This document shows positions 1 through 7,341 of a stretch of 37,708 bases of DNA, piece after piece. Below the pieces are notes generated by a model. The model saw only the letters and a list, made by a program, of their open reading frames with translations, searched no databases and had not been told where the DNA came from. The stretch comes from Caldithrix sp. (lineage in GTDB: Bacteria; Zhuqueibacterota; Zhuqueibacteria; Oceanimicrobiales; Oceanimicrobiaceae), in the NCBI GenBank assembly GCA_004356825.1, contig SMXC01000039.1, positions 1-37,708 of the forward strand. Direction: 5' to 3'. The position numbers and the translations under genes are program-made. Each line of letters begins with the position of its first letter. Position 1 is the first letter of the stretch.

Positions 1-434
1 AATGAAATAAATCGGCGGATTAAAGCAGGTAAGGAGTTTGAAGATCTAATTGGATTATGGGGAGTCACTTCGTTAGATAATTTACTCAGCCTCAATGGTG
101 AGTTGCGCAATCAGCAAACGATTCCAACGTATCTTATTTGCAAAGTATTAAACGAGGAGCTCATTTCGAAAGAAGTGAAGGCCCTGCAAAAAGATGTTGT
201 TCTTTCGGTTAAAGAAAGCAGAGTGACGGAAATTCCAGCTATATTAAAAGAGATTCCAGACAAGCTCTATTTACAATTGATTCGTTACATTTGAAAACTT
301 TGGCAAGGGTCGAGGATGATAGTGATTTCAGTAAAAACCGAAGCAACCTGTATCTCAATCCCTGGCATTTTTTCTATATTTCTTCGGTGCTGAATTCATT
401 AAACGATCCTGAAGTTTCGAAGCTCTACTTATAG
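1..434 (+). pseudogene. 5' part of an interrupted gene of unknown function
   Basis: The frame is open from the first base of the window, so the true start lies upstream. It reads to a TGA at 292-294. A second frame, open from about 228, continues as plausible protein (DSLHLKTLARVEDD, then NPWHFFYISSVLNSLND) up to a TAG at 432-434. One extra T in the run at 270-272 would join the two frames as KLYFTIDSLHLK. The protein is hydrophilic and helical with no signal peptide or recognised motif. I do not recognise the family. The piece after the TAG (435-980) is in the same frame, so all three pieces are probably one gene. Confidence 0.5.
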
Positions 435-980
435 AAAGGCCGTTTAATACTTAATTCTATTGATGATCACCAGAACCCGAAGATAGTCGAACAAAAGGAA
501 TTATTAGAGTCGGTTTATACAGCAATTCACTATGGAAAGTCCGTGAGTTTTTATTTCGATCCAACCGTGTTAATTAATATACAGAAAAAGTTGAAGCGGA
601 TACGCAGGGTAAAAGAGTCAACCCATGGGCACAGGGCATATAGCCCGATGGTTGAAAAGAGCTTGAAAGAGCGATACCGTCATCAACGCGTTTTTTTAAA
701 GAAAGGCAAACTGGATACAGAGCAGATAGTTTACCTTAAACAAGTCCATTCTCTCTATCGGTTGCTCGAGTCTTCAAAAGAGAGGGACCGATTGATTTAC
801 AGGTTGAATATCCCGCCAATCAAGGTAAAAGGTTTAAATAAACCTGTGCAACCCTCCGCTTCTCAAAAGAGCCTTAATCCGCCAAAAGGAGCCGATCAGC
901 CTCAACGCCTACCAGAGGCACAGTTGAAAATCAACAGTCTTAAAATCCTTGCTTTTTTAGAACAAAAGGATTATTATTAA
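435..980 (+). pseudogene. 3' part of the same interrupted unknown gene
   Basis: Directly after the in-frame TAG at 432-434 the same frame continues (KGRLILNSIDDHQNPKIVEQ) to a TAA at 978-980. The first usable start inside it is GTG 543, which would give 145 residues, but it has no Shine-Dalgarno sequence and the protein-like reading begins well before it. The fragment is very basic (clusters KKLKRIRRVKES, KSLKERYRHQR) with a proline- and glutamine-rich stretch near the end. No family was recognised. It may still be translated from 543 as a short protein. I read it as the tail of a gene disabled by a frameshift and a nonsense codon, or affected by sequence errors. Confidence 0.45.
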
Positions 981-1064
981 AATAATCACTTGGCCTAGAT
1001 TCGTTCTCATTTCATAAGCTGGATTTCAACCGAACAGCGAGTTCAATTTTTTTTGGAGGAAACG

Positions 1065-1706
1065 ATGCGAACAGTTCTTTCAACCTTGATTTTGGTGTTT
1101 CTCTTAGCAAGCCAGAGTTTTGCTGAAGAGGGTGTCAATAAAGTAAAAAAATCAAAGCTGAAGATAGATAAGATTGGCACGGTAACCAGTGAAATAAATG
1201 AAATCATAACTGCAAATATTAAAGCATCAAAAAGCAAAAACAAGGGCAAATGGCAGGGCATTAGTGGCAAGATTTTCGGCAAATTTTATCCGAAAGGCTC
1301 AGACGAAATCATTAATGTGAGTGAAAATAAAATTCATAAAATAAACCGCAAGAAAAAGAAATGCGAGACCCGGCCACTTGTAACTGAAGAGACCAAGGAA
1401 GCGCAAAAGAGTTTTAAAAGTATTATGAAGCAAATGCGAACAGGGCAAGATAAGCGTAAAGATTTAGATGAAGAAGAGAGGGAAAGCAATATTGAAATTC
1501 TTGCTCAGAAATTTGTAGTAGATAAATTAAAGGGTGAGGTAACGCGTAATGGTTTTATGTGTAATCAATTCTTAATCACTTTTTACACAAAATCGCGCAA
1601 TAAGCAAACGGGTTTGGTAAGACTTGACAGTGCCTCTGTCAAAACTGATATGACAAAAATGACGGCTGAAATTCGTAAAGCGGTGGAAATAGAGCGGGCT
1701 TTCTGA
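1065..1706 (+). CDS. Secreted DUF4412-like protein, N-terminal part (ends at an in-frame TGA)
   Basis: Start ATG 1065 is chosen because GGAGG (1055-1059) sits six bases upstream and a signal peptide follows at once (MRTVLSTLILVFLLASQSFA). The mature part is lysine-rich. A segment SENKIHKINRKKKKCETRP, an acidic helix with repeated KQM, and later VTRNGFMCNQFLITFYT resemble DUF4412-type periplasmic proteins, where a KIYxLDxKKKTY strand is followed by an NGYxCxxY strand. The frame stops at TGA 1704-1706 but resumes immediately in the same frame for another 146 codons, so this is probably the first 60 percent of one protein. Function unknown; the likely location is periplasmic or outer-membrane associated. 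The family call is moderate and based on pattern only. Confidence 0.6.
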   Translation: MRTVLSTLILVFLLASQSFAEEGVNKVKKSKLKIDKIGTVTSEINEIITANIKASKSKNKGKWQGISGKIFGKFYPKGSDEIINVSENKIHKINRKKKKCETRPLVTEETKEAQKSFKSIMKQMRTGQDKRKDLDEEERESNIEILAQKFVVDKLKGEVTRNGFMCNQFLITFYTKSRNKQTGLVRLDSASVKTDMTKMTAEIRKAVEIERAF

Positions 1707-2147
1707 AAAAACTATTTCGAGAAATTGGGATTGCAATTCGATTTTATGAAGCAAGACTTGTTGGGAGGGGGGTACCTGGAAAAAATCAAGCAGGCGAACA
1801 AGAACCTGGATGTTTCTTTCGCCGATCAGCCCAATATAGCGGAACAAATTAGCAAGCTCGATAATTTTTACCCTATCGTGACCCACGGTGAAATGTACAG
1901 TATTGTTCTGAATGCCGGGCAGGATACCCAGGGAGAAAAAGATACCGGCGACTCTGACAAGACGGGTGTCACAGATATCAAGAAGAAGGGTTTTGGCTTC
2001 GCGAAAGGCCTATTTGGAAAAAAGAAAAAGGATAAACCAACCGGGCCAGTGCCTTTTTTAGTGTTCGATGATGAGCTGATAAAACTGACTGTGGGTGATT
2101 TCACCGATGCATTACATCCTCCATATAAATGTAAAGTGAAAAATTAA
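1707..2147 (+). pseudogene. C-terminal continuation of the DUF4412-like protein after the in-frame TGA
   Basis: The reading frame of the preceding gene stays open after TGA 1704-1706 (KNYFEKLGLQFDFMKQDLL) to TAA 2145-2147. The first internal starts, TTG 1725 and ATG 1746, have no Shine-Dalgarno sequence, and the residues before them already look coding, which argues against an independent gene. The piece has a glycine patch (LLGGGYLEK), a lysine-rich linker (KKGFGFAKGLFGKKKKDK) and a final strand ending with Cys. The likely history is a point mutation creating TGA, a sequencing error, or readthrough. Selenocysteine insertion is unlikely (see rejected items). Confidence 0.5.
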
Positions 2148-2330
2148 TCCGAATATTCCTCAACCGAAAAGAGACAGAGAAATGGAAAAACAGAAATTGA
2201 ATTCACTATTTTTTTGGTGAGTTGAGAAAAGCATGTTTTGAAAACCAGATTTCTTCTCTACTCTAAGGGTCTCTGCGCTGAAATTTATGAATAATCCTGA
2301 TTAAATCGGTTGTAACATTTTTGAAACATC
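2148..2330. other. Intergenic region with a decayed repeat remnant
   Basis: No gene is visible. It contains a degenerate pair of arms (AAGAGACAGAGAAA near 2168 and TCTCTACTCTAAGGGTCTCT near 2254) followed by AAATTTATGAATAAT at 2281-2295. The last motif recurs with one mismatch at 23901-23915, at the end of another repeat element. I therefore read this as an old copy of the same intergenic repeat. Confidence 0.35.
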
Positions 2331-3941
2331 ATGCGCTACCGACAAGACTTGAAACTCCAAATTGAAGGTATCCTTAAAAAGCCGTTTTCATTTAGGTACG
2401 CCTGGGCAGCGTCCGTGGTATTTCACTTCTTATTTCTACTGGCAGGCTCGCTGATTCTAAGTCTTTTTGAATCCTCTCCTTTCCATAAACCACCGCTGGT
2501 ATTTGATTTTGCTTTCTTTCCTGTTGATGAATTTGACCCTTCGTCCTCCCGGGCCGATTTCAGAAAAATAACCGACGAGCTAAAAGCAAACCTACCTCCG
2601 GAATCTAAAGCCTCTGAACCAAGAGTACCCCACCGTCAAAATTTGGCTTCGCAAATTGAGCAGTTGGCTGAACCAGTTGATAAGTCTGCAGAATCCGAAG
2701 CTAAAGCGGAAAATAAAGCCAGCGTAAGAGAAAAGCTGGCCAGTACTCTGGAACCGACATTATTGCTAAGACCAAAAATCATTTCGGATCGTCCCCGACA
2801 GGTTTCCATCAAGATTCCAATGAATCGGAAACAGCAAAAAATGCTGCGTAAGAAATTCAAAAAATGGGCGCAGGATTTTAATAAAATGCACTTGCCTGAT
2901 TCAACGTTAGTCTGGCAACACAAAGGGACCGAGTATACTGCAAAGTTTTTTCATGAGGCAGCCAAAACTTCTATGGACATCGATGCGCTTGTGATAGAAA
3001 TAAGCACAGAAGACAACGGTACTAAGTTAACCTCGGAACTTCGCATGAAACGCCTGGCTTTTTCTCATTTTGCTCAGTTCATCGATTACTGGGACCCCGC
3101 TGTTGCCATTCACGACGATGTTCTCGAAGGCCGGTTTCATTCAAATACTAAAATTAGTCTTTTGAACAGCCGGGGTGTCAAACCTAAGTTTCAAGGTAAG
3201 GTGACGACCGCATCGTATGACATCCATATCAGCCAGAGTGGATTTCCATATCTCGATCAAAAGGACGTATTTCTCGGCGGGCTTGAAACCGGCGTCAAAG
3301 CGATAAGATTACCGAAAAAGTTTCTGCCCTTATCAAACGATTCAACTATTTCAGAGAGTAATATTCATACATTTCAAGAGGAGACCTGGATTACTTTTCG
3401 AGGCGAGGGGGGTTATACCTGGAAAATTGACTCTCCTCAGAACGAAGAACATCGACAGAATTACTCAGAGCAGCCGTATTTTATCATTGGAAGCAAAAAA
3501 AAGAAGCTGCATTTAAAAGGGGTTCTTAGAGGTAAGGTACTTGTTTACTCGCCTGGCAAGATTATCATAGATGGCGACATAACTTACACGCGTCACCCGG
3601 AAATCTCCTTCACCGCAGAAGATTACCTCGGCATTGTCAGTGACAAGGACGTTGAAATTGCACATCCATCGGTTACCGGTCCGGGAGATTTAAACATTTT
3701 TGCTGCAATTTACGCCAAAGGACGGTTTCGTGTTCGCCACCGGAGTGGAAAACGAGGTGCGACTCTTTTTATTTACGGAAGTTTGACCGCCGGTTCATTG
3801 TCAGCAACTGAACCGCGTTATGCTACCAGAATTCGCACGGATAAACGTCTGGAAGACCAACGGCCGCCTAACTTCCCGATGACCGATCGCTATGAAATCC
3901 TGGACTGGGATGGCCAATGGCAGCTTAAGGCGAACGAATGA
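2331..3941 (+). CDS. Inner-membrane-anchored protein with TonB-like N-terminus and DUF4900-like C-terminus
   Basis: 536 residues. Residues 22-46 form a single membrane helix preceded by basic residues. It contains S28-x3-H32, the spacing of the Ser-His pair in the TonB helix that contacts ExbB-ExbD. Residues 50-165 are a charged, proline- and alanine-rich linker, as in TonB-type proteins. The remainder is predicted periplasmic. The last 150 residues (GKVLVYSPGKIIIDGDI, then EDYLGIVSDKDVEIA, NIFAAIYAKGRFRV, LFIYGSLTAGS, DRYEILDWDGQW) match the strand pattern I know from DUF4900 proteins, which are often linked to pilus or surface assembly. Its stop overlaps the next start (ATGA at 3938), so the genes are translationally coupled. 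Function unknown; a surface-structure or energy-transducing role is inference. Confidence 0.6.
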   Translation: MRYRQDLKLQIEGILKKPFSFRYAWAASVVFHFLFLLAGSLILSLFESSPFHKPPLVFDFAFFPVDEFDPSSSRADFRKITDELKANLPPESKASEPRVPHRQNLASQIEQLAEPVDKSAESEAKAENKASVREKLASTLEPTLLLRPKIISDRPRQVSIKIPMNRKQQKMLRKKFKKWAQDFNKMHLPDSTLVWQHKGTEYTAKFFHEAAKTSMDIDALVIEISTEDNGTKLTSELRMKRLAFSHFAQFIDYWDPAVAIHDDVLEGRFHSNTKISLLNSRGVKPKFQGKVTTASYDIHISQSGFPYLDQKDVFLGGLETGVKAIRLPKKFLPLSNDSTISESNIHTFQEETWITFRGEGGYTWKIDSPQNEEHRQNYSEQPYFIIGSKKKKLHLKGVLRGKVLVYSPGKIIIDGDITYTRHPEISFTAEDYLGIVSDKDVEIAHPSVTGPGDLNIFAAIYAKGRFRVRHRSGKRGATLFIYGSLTAGSLSATEPRYATRIRTDKRLEDQRPPNFPMTDRYEILDWDGQWQLKANE

Positions 3942-4333
3942 GTGATATTACAAAGTTGCTCGATGAGCCGGGTGTTTCTATTGCGGTGGTTGGCGCTACT
4001 GATAATTCATCCAAATACGGCCATGTCATCTATCGCGATCTCAAGCAGAAGGGTTTCACAGTTTACCCGGTGAATCCGCAAAGAACCTCTGTTGATGGCG
4101 ATCCTTCATTCTCGAATGTTGGGGACATGCCTGGTAAACCTACCCTTGTCAATTTCGTTGTCCCTCCATCAACAACACTGAGTGTTTTACAACAATGTCT
4201 TGATTTGGATCTCATGAATGCTTGGGTTCAGCCCGGCGCAGAAAGTCCGGAAGTAATCGCCTTTTTGCAGCAAAACAGTTTTAATTATATCGCTACTGCT
4301 TGCATCATGGTGGCCACTCGATTAAAGGCATGA
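3938..4333 (+). CDS. CoA-binding domain protein (YccU-like)
   Basis: 131 residues, about the full length of the stand-alone CoA_binding_2 family (Rossmann fold related to the succinyl-CoA synthetase alpha N-terminus). The nucleotide-binding start is VSIAVVGATDNSSKYGHVIYRDLKQ, followed by GFTVYPVNP and later NFVVPP and NAWVQPGAES, the usual order. The family binds CoA; its cellular role is not established. It overlaps the upstream gene by four bases and the downstream amidohydrolase start lies in its stop codon (ATGA at 4330), so the three are co-translated. The protein ends a little early, at a CIMVATRL segment where homologues often have CxxxxH. Confidence 0.85.
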   Translation: MSDITKLLDEPGVSIAVVGATDNSSKYGHVIYRDLKQKGFTVYPVNPQRTSVDGDPSFSNVGDMPGKPTLVNFVVPPSTTLSVLQQCLDLDLMNAWVQPGAESPEVIAFLQQNSFNYIATACIMVATRLKA

Positions 4334-5250
4334 GATATTTTTTAACAGTTCTGTTTGCAATACTTATTTTCGGCCATTTAGGGGTTTTCACTGTTTGTTC
4401 CAACACCGGCGAGGTCGCACAATCTCAGAAAAATAGTGACCCTGGATGGTCGGAATATGAAGTCATCGATATTCACGCGCATATCGGCAGTTTTCGCGGC
4501 TTCGACTTGAAAACCGAGACGCTGCTCAGCAACATCCGCCGTTTCAATATTCGCCTCGCCTTAATTTCAAACATTGACGGCGCCCACCTGCCTGGTACAA
4601 CTCTCAATCTAGACGAAAACTCGGCTAATCAAATAACGCTGCAAACGGTTCAGGAGTATCCAGGCTTGCTTCGCGCTTTGGCCTGGGCACGGCCAACTGA
4701 TCCCGATGGCTCGCCGGCAAACATTGAGCCCTTTCTGCGAGATCATGGATTTGTCGGCGTCAAGCTCCATCCGGAAATGAATCAGTTTGCTGCCGACGAC
4801 ACCCTTGTCGATGGCTATCTGGAACTGTGTGCGAAATATGAAGTGCCGGCGGTTTTTCACTGCGGCGCAGTGGGCAGTAATTCCGGCCCCGAAAAAATCT
4901 ACACGGCTGCAAAAAGGCACCCAACGGTTGCGGTTATATTTTATCACATGGGATTTACCGGCGCGTACCAGCAAGCGATTTCAGTCGTCAAAGAATCTAT
5001 TGTGGCAAAGGACGCTAATCTTTACCTGGGTACCGCTCAGGCAGATCCGCACTTTGTGCTGGCGGCGGTCAAAGAACTCGGTGCCGACCGTGTTCTTTTC
5101 GGAACAGATGCAACGTACTACGGCCAAAATCATTATGAAGAATACACTGACTTTGTGAAATTACTTCACGAGAATTTGAGCGAAAGTGACTTTGCCAAAG
5201 TAATGCATGGAAACGCAATTAAACTATTTCGATTTGAGTTTCTACAGTAG
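4330..5250 (+). CDS. Exported amidohydrolase (amidohydrolase_2 / TIM-barrel metal-dependent hydrolase)
   Basis: The start is ATG 4330, overlapping the previous stop; it opens a 20-residue hydrophobic signal (MRYFLTVLFAILIFGHLGVF). A Cys follows at 23, but the preceding residue is Val, so this is not a standard lipobox. The catalytic barrel shows the expected order: VIDIHAHIG (metal ligands H49, H51), GVKLHPEM (K145, H147), VFHCG (H177), FYHMGF (H206) and VLFGTDATYYG (D260). Length 306 fits the family. Substrate unknown: the family includes decarboxylases and lactonases acting on small carboxylates. Export is unusual for it but consistent with the N-terminus. Last gene of the overlapping trio 2331-5250. 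Confidence 0.85.
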   Translation: MRYFLTVLFAILIFGHLGVFTVCSNTGEVAQSQKNSDPGWSEYEVIDIHAHIGSFRGFDLKTETLLSNIRRFNIRLALISNIDGAHLPGTTLNLDENSANQITLQTVQEYPGLLRALAWARPTDPDGSPANIEPFLRDHGFVGVKLHPEMNQFAADDTLVDGYLELCAKYEVPAVFHCGAVGSNSGPEKIYTAAKRHPTVAVIFYHMGFTGAYQQAISVVKESIVAKDANLYLGTAQADPHFVLAAVKELGADRVLFGTDATYYGQNHYEEYTDFVKLLHENLSESDFAKVMHGNAIKLFRFEFLQ

Positions 5251-5332
5251 GTCGACTTTAACAGAACCAATCAAAACCCTCCTTTTTTTTGCCCGGATCA
5301 ACCTGGTTTTTATGGGAAAATGTCACACATAA

Positions 5333-5715
5333 ATATTCTTTGGTTATTTTTTCACACTGCCGGGGATATTAATAACACCCGGATTGGGCACGGATGAGCT
5401 ATATTTGTTGAGTTTGACAACTTACCGGCGGCAGGCGGTTTATATTTTCCTTAATCGCGGAATCGATCCCCTCGAAGCGATTCGGGCCAGCAGTAAAATT
5501 ACCTATGGCAAGAAGTGGGCAATTTTCTGGGAAGCTTCTTGCTGGGTATCACTATGTATGTTAGCGGCTTTGTTCTCGTTATTGTTTTTGGCAGGACCAT
5601 GCCGGCCTTGGCTGTCATCATGGGATTTGTCGCGTCTGTTGCCTTTATTTCGGTCTCTCTCGGGCCGGCGGCTCATATTTACGGAACCTGGAGCCAGGAA
5701 TTGGAGGCCGCTTAA
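5333..5715 (+). pseudogene. Truncated, frameshifted membrane protein (YciC/DUF975-like)
   Basis: The frame open from 5333 reads a membrane segment (GYFFTLPGILITPGLGTDEL) and then GIDPLEAIRASSKITYGKKWAIF, the characteristic cytoplasmic loop of YciC/DUF975-type multi-pass proteins, where a conserved A-[IL]-x-x-S-x-x-[IL]-T-x-G-x-x-W motif precedes the next helix. The frame then becomes nonsense. Continuation lies one frame over from about 5518: LGSFLLGITMYVSGFVLVIVF, a second helix and a terminal HIYGTWSQELEAA, ending with TAA 5713-5715. One extra T in the run at 5523-5526 restores KKWAIFLGSFLLG. The N-terminal part is missing: TAA at 5330-5332 and no start or Shine-Dalgarno sequence upstream. 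Confidence 0.55.
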
Positions 5716-5803
5716 TTCCGTATGGACCTTGCAGGTCAAACCCCGCGAGGTCTAATGGGTTTTGAACCCCGCTCGGTTATGGGTGCATCAAGAGTAGCCG
5801 TGC

Positions 5804-5841
5804 AATCCCCGATATTCGCCAGGTGCCGGGGATTAGTTTTT
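5804..5841 (+). terminator. Candidate rho-independent terminator
   Basis: An 8-bp stem, AATCCCCG (5804-5811) with CGGGGATT (5827-5834), encloses a 15-base loop and is followed by AGTTTTT. It would end transcripts reading through the broken membrane-protein gene before the response-regulator promoter region. The long loop makes it a moderate candidate. Confidence 0.5.
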
Positions 5842-5865
5842 GTGCCTGAGATAGGATCATACCTT

Positions 5866-5891
5866 TCTTATAATTATTCTCTTATAATTAT
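5866..5891. repeat. 12-bp direct repeat upstream of the response regulator
   Basis: TCTTATAATTAT occurs at 5866-5877 and again at 5880-5891, a 14-bp period, just upstream of a -35-like TTGACT at 5895. Two direct half-sites next to a promoter could be a regulator binding site, for example for the response regulator itself. They could also be a chance AT-rich duplication. Confidence 0.35.
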
Positions 5892-5894
5892 CCA

Positions 5895-5921
5895 TTGACT
5901 CTCTTAGAAAATTGTTATCAT
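5895..5921 (+). promoter_or_regulatory. Weak candidate promoter for the response regulator
   Basis: TTGACT (5895-5900) and TATCAT (5916-5921) each match the sigma-70 consensus at five of six positions, but the spacer is only 15 bp. The gene starts about 70 bp downstream at 5990. Confidence 0.3.
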
Positions 5922-5989
5922 GTTCTGAATGAAGTCGTTTTAGTTGCCGATAAGTGATGTAGCGTGCGATGAGGTATTGAGAAATTATT

Positions 5990-6377
5990 ATGGAATCGAA
6001 ACCGAAAAAGGTTTTACTTATAGATGATGAACCTGGACAACGCCGTCTTCTAAAAAAAATGTTTTTGGAAGGAGGCGACTTTGAGGTGGTTGAAGCGATG
6101 GATGGACTTGATGCTTTGAACATTCTTTTGAGGGAGAAACTCCGGCCTGACCTGATGCTCGTAGACTTGACGATGCCTTTTATTGACGGCTTGGAGTTTC
6201 ATTCGTATCATCAAAAGCAAGCCGGAACTCAGCAACCTGCCCATTATTATCTGCTCCTTAGTGGAAAGCGTAGAAACAGTTCGGGAAATTGCGCAACATG
6301 GGATAAAAGACTTTTTGACCAAGCCGGTAGAAAAGGTAGCATTATCAAGAAAAATTCTTAGTATCCTTCCTTATTGA
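5990..6377 (+). pseudogene. Single-domain response regulator, frameshifted
   Basis: CheY-like receiver. The first frame gives VLLIDDEPGQRRLL with the acidic pair D12-D13, then LMLVDLTMPFIDGLEF with phospho-acceptor D59. The reading then breaks. The rest is one frame over: FIRIIKSKPELSNLPIIICS (the conserved Ser/Thr), VREIAQHGIKDFLTKPVEKV (the conserved Lys) and a final helix ending at TGA 6375-6377. Removing one T from the TTT at about 6198-6200 restores EFIRIIKSK, giving a normal receiver of about 128 residues with no output domain. No kinase gene is adjacent, so the partner is unknown. As written, the frame ends early at 6361 and loses the Lys switch; the gene is either inactive or the sequence has an error. 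Confidence 0.75.
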
Positions 6378-6456
6378 CTCTTCAGGGAGATTTAAGTAAT
6401 GTTTAAATTGCAAGTTTAAATTGCATTTGTTTTCATGGTTTTTTATATTAAAAATA

Positions 6457-6720
6457 ATGCCTAATAAGAAATTAGACAATCTCGGTGACTTGGGAGAAGC
6501 CACCCGGTTGATCAACGACTTCAAATTTGTAAAAAATGAATACTTTGGCCTCAAACATAAACACTTGTCCTTGATCGCGAAAGATACCGAAAGCGTCGAT
6601 GATGATTACTGGGAGGACGAAAGCTTCGAAAATGAGCTCAAACTGTTCGAGCAAAGAAAAAAGCTATATGCGGAGGCTCAAGAACTATACAAGAGCTTGA
6701 AAGAAAAATTGCAACGCTAA
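6457..6720 (+). CDS. Small acidic coiled-coil protein, unknown function
   Basis: 87 residues from ATG 6457. The frame is open further upstream (to TTG 6421), but the reading there is hydrophobic and irregular. No clear Shine-Dalgarno sequence. No signal peptide or membrane helix. An acidic middle (DTESVDDDYWEDESF) is followed by a strongly helical, heptad-like charged end (LKLFEQRKKLYAEAQELYKSLKEKL). Probably a cytosolic alpha-helical protein. I do not recognise a family. Its position between the response regulator and the ferredoxin gives no clear functional hint. Confidence 0.6.
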   Translation: MPNKKLDNLGDLGEATRLINDFKFVKNEYFGLKHKHLSLIAKDTESVDDDYWEDESFENELKLFEQRKKLYAEAQELYKSLKEKLQR

Positions 6721-6855
6721 AGAGAAAACGAACCTGGACACAGATGGCACAAAGTCTGCTTAGGTTATAGAAACATCTTTCGAGCGGTTAGCAGTCAATA
6801 TTCTAATATCTTGGTGAATTCTGTGTTCATTTAAAAAAACTGGAGGAATCGACAA

Positions 6856-7260
6856 ATGCCCTTTCTGGATCCCAAATACGAAAAAGCTGCCACGTTAAGA
6901 GTTCAGCGTCGACCGAAACAGTTGGCCGTGATCGATCAGGGTGGCTGCACCGGTTGCATGGTTTGTGTGGATTTCTGTCCCGTGGATTGCATTGAGTTGG
7001 TTCCCGGTCCGGATCCCGATAATCCGAATGTTCACAAGTTAGTCGAGATTGACCTGCCGCTCTGTATCGGCTGTACCCTTTGTGCGAAATACTGCCCCTG
7101 GGATACCATCGAGATGTTTTCTTTTGATGATGCTTATAAAATTGCGCCTGATTGGACGCTTCGAGAGGTTGTCGCTGAGCAATGGGGGCGGGAGCCCGTA
7201 CAAGAGGCGCCGGCGGTTCGGCCCCGACGAAGAGATCTGGAGAGGAAAGCAGAAGAATAA
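6856..7260 (+). CDS. Dicluster 4Fe-4S ferredoxin
   Basis: 134 residues, with GGAGG at 6842-6846 upstream of ATG 6856. Two complete cluster motifs: C31TGCMVCVDFCP (Cys 31, 34, 37, 41) and C70IGCTLCAKYCP (Cys 70, 73, 76, 80), each of the CxxCxxCxxxCP type, so two [4Fe-4S] clusters are expected. An additional Cys45 follows the first motif. N-terminal extension of 25 residues; a C-terminal tail of about 45 residues is rich in Arg, Glu and Pro (APAVRPRRRDLERK). It is a soluble electron carrier; no oxidoreductase partner lies beside it, so the redox partner cannot be named. A terminator-like hairpin follows at 7290, suggesting a single-gene transcript. Confidence 0.9.
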   Translation: MPFLDPKYEKAATLRVQRRPKQLAVIDQGGCTGCMVCVDFCPVDCIELVPGPDPDNPNVHKLVEIDLPLCIGCTLCAKYCPWDTIEMFSFDDAYKIAPDWTLREVVAEQWGREPVQEAPAVRPRRRDLERKAEE

Positions 7261-7289
7261 AAATACTTTAAACCCATCTTTGAAATTTT

Positions 7290-7319
7290 ACCCCATCTCG
7301 TGATAATAAGATGGGGTTT
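7290..7319 (+). terminator. Rho-independent terminator after the ferredoxin gene
   Basis: A 9-bp stem, ACCCCATCT (7290-7298) with AGATGGGGT (7309-7317), has a 10-base loop. It is followed by a short T-rich stretch (TTTGTTAT) and preceded by AAATTTT. It separates the ferredoxin from trpS. Confidence 0.65.
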
Positions 7320-7341
7320 GTTATGAATAGAGAGGTGTCAG

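Noticed and set aside
432-1706. Alternative genetic code (TAG or TGA read as an amino acid)
   Set aside because: Many intact genes in the window end normally at TAG or TGA with compact spacing (for example 30673, 4333 and 20400), so stop reassignment is not supported.
1704-1750. Selenocysteine insertion at the in-frame TGA
   Set aside because: Only a tiny ATTTC/GAAAT stem follows, the residue context (F-x-K-N-Y) is not redox-like, and no selenoprotein genes are in the window.
4787-5158. A second plus-strand frame inside the amidohydrolase
   Set aside because: The amidohydrolase frame carries all catalytic motifs; the other is an out-of-frame shadow.
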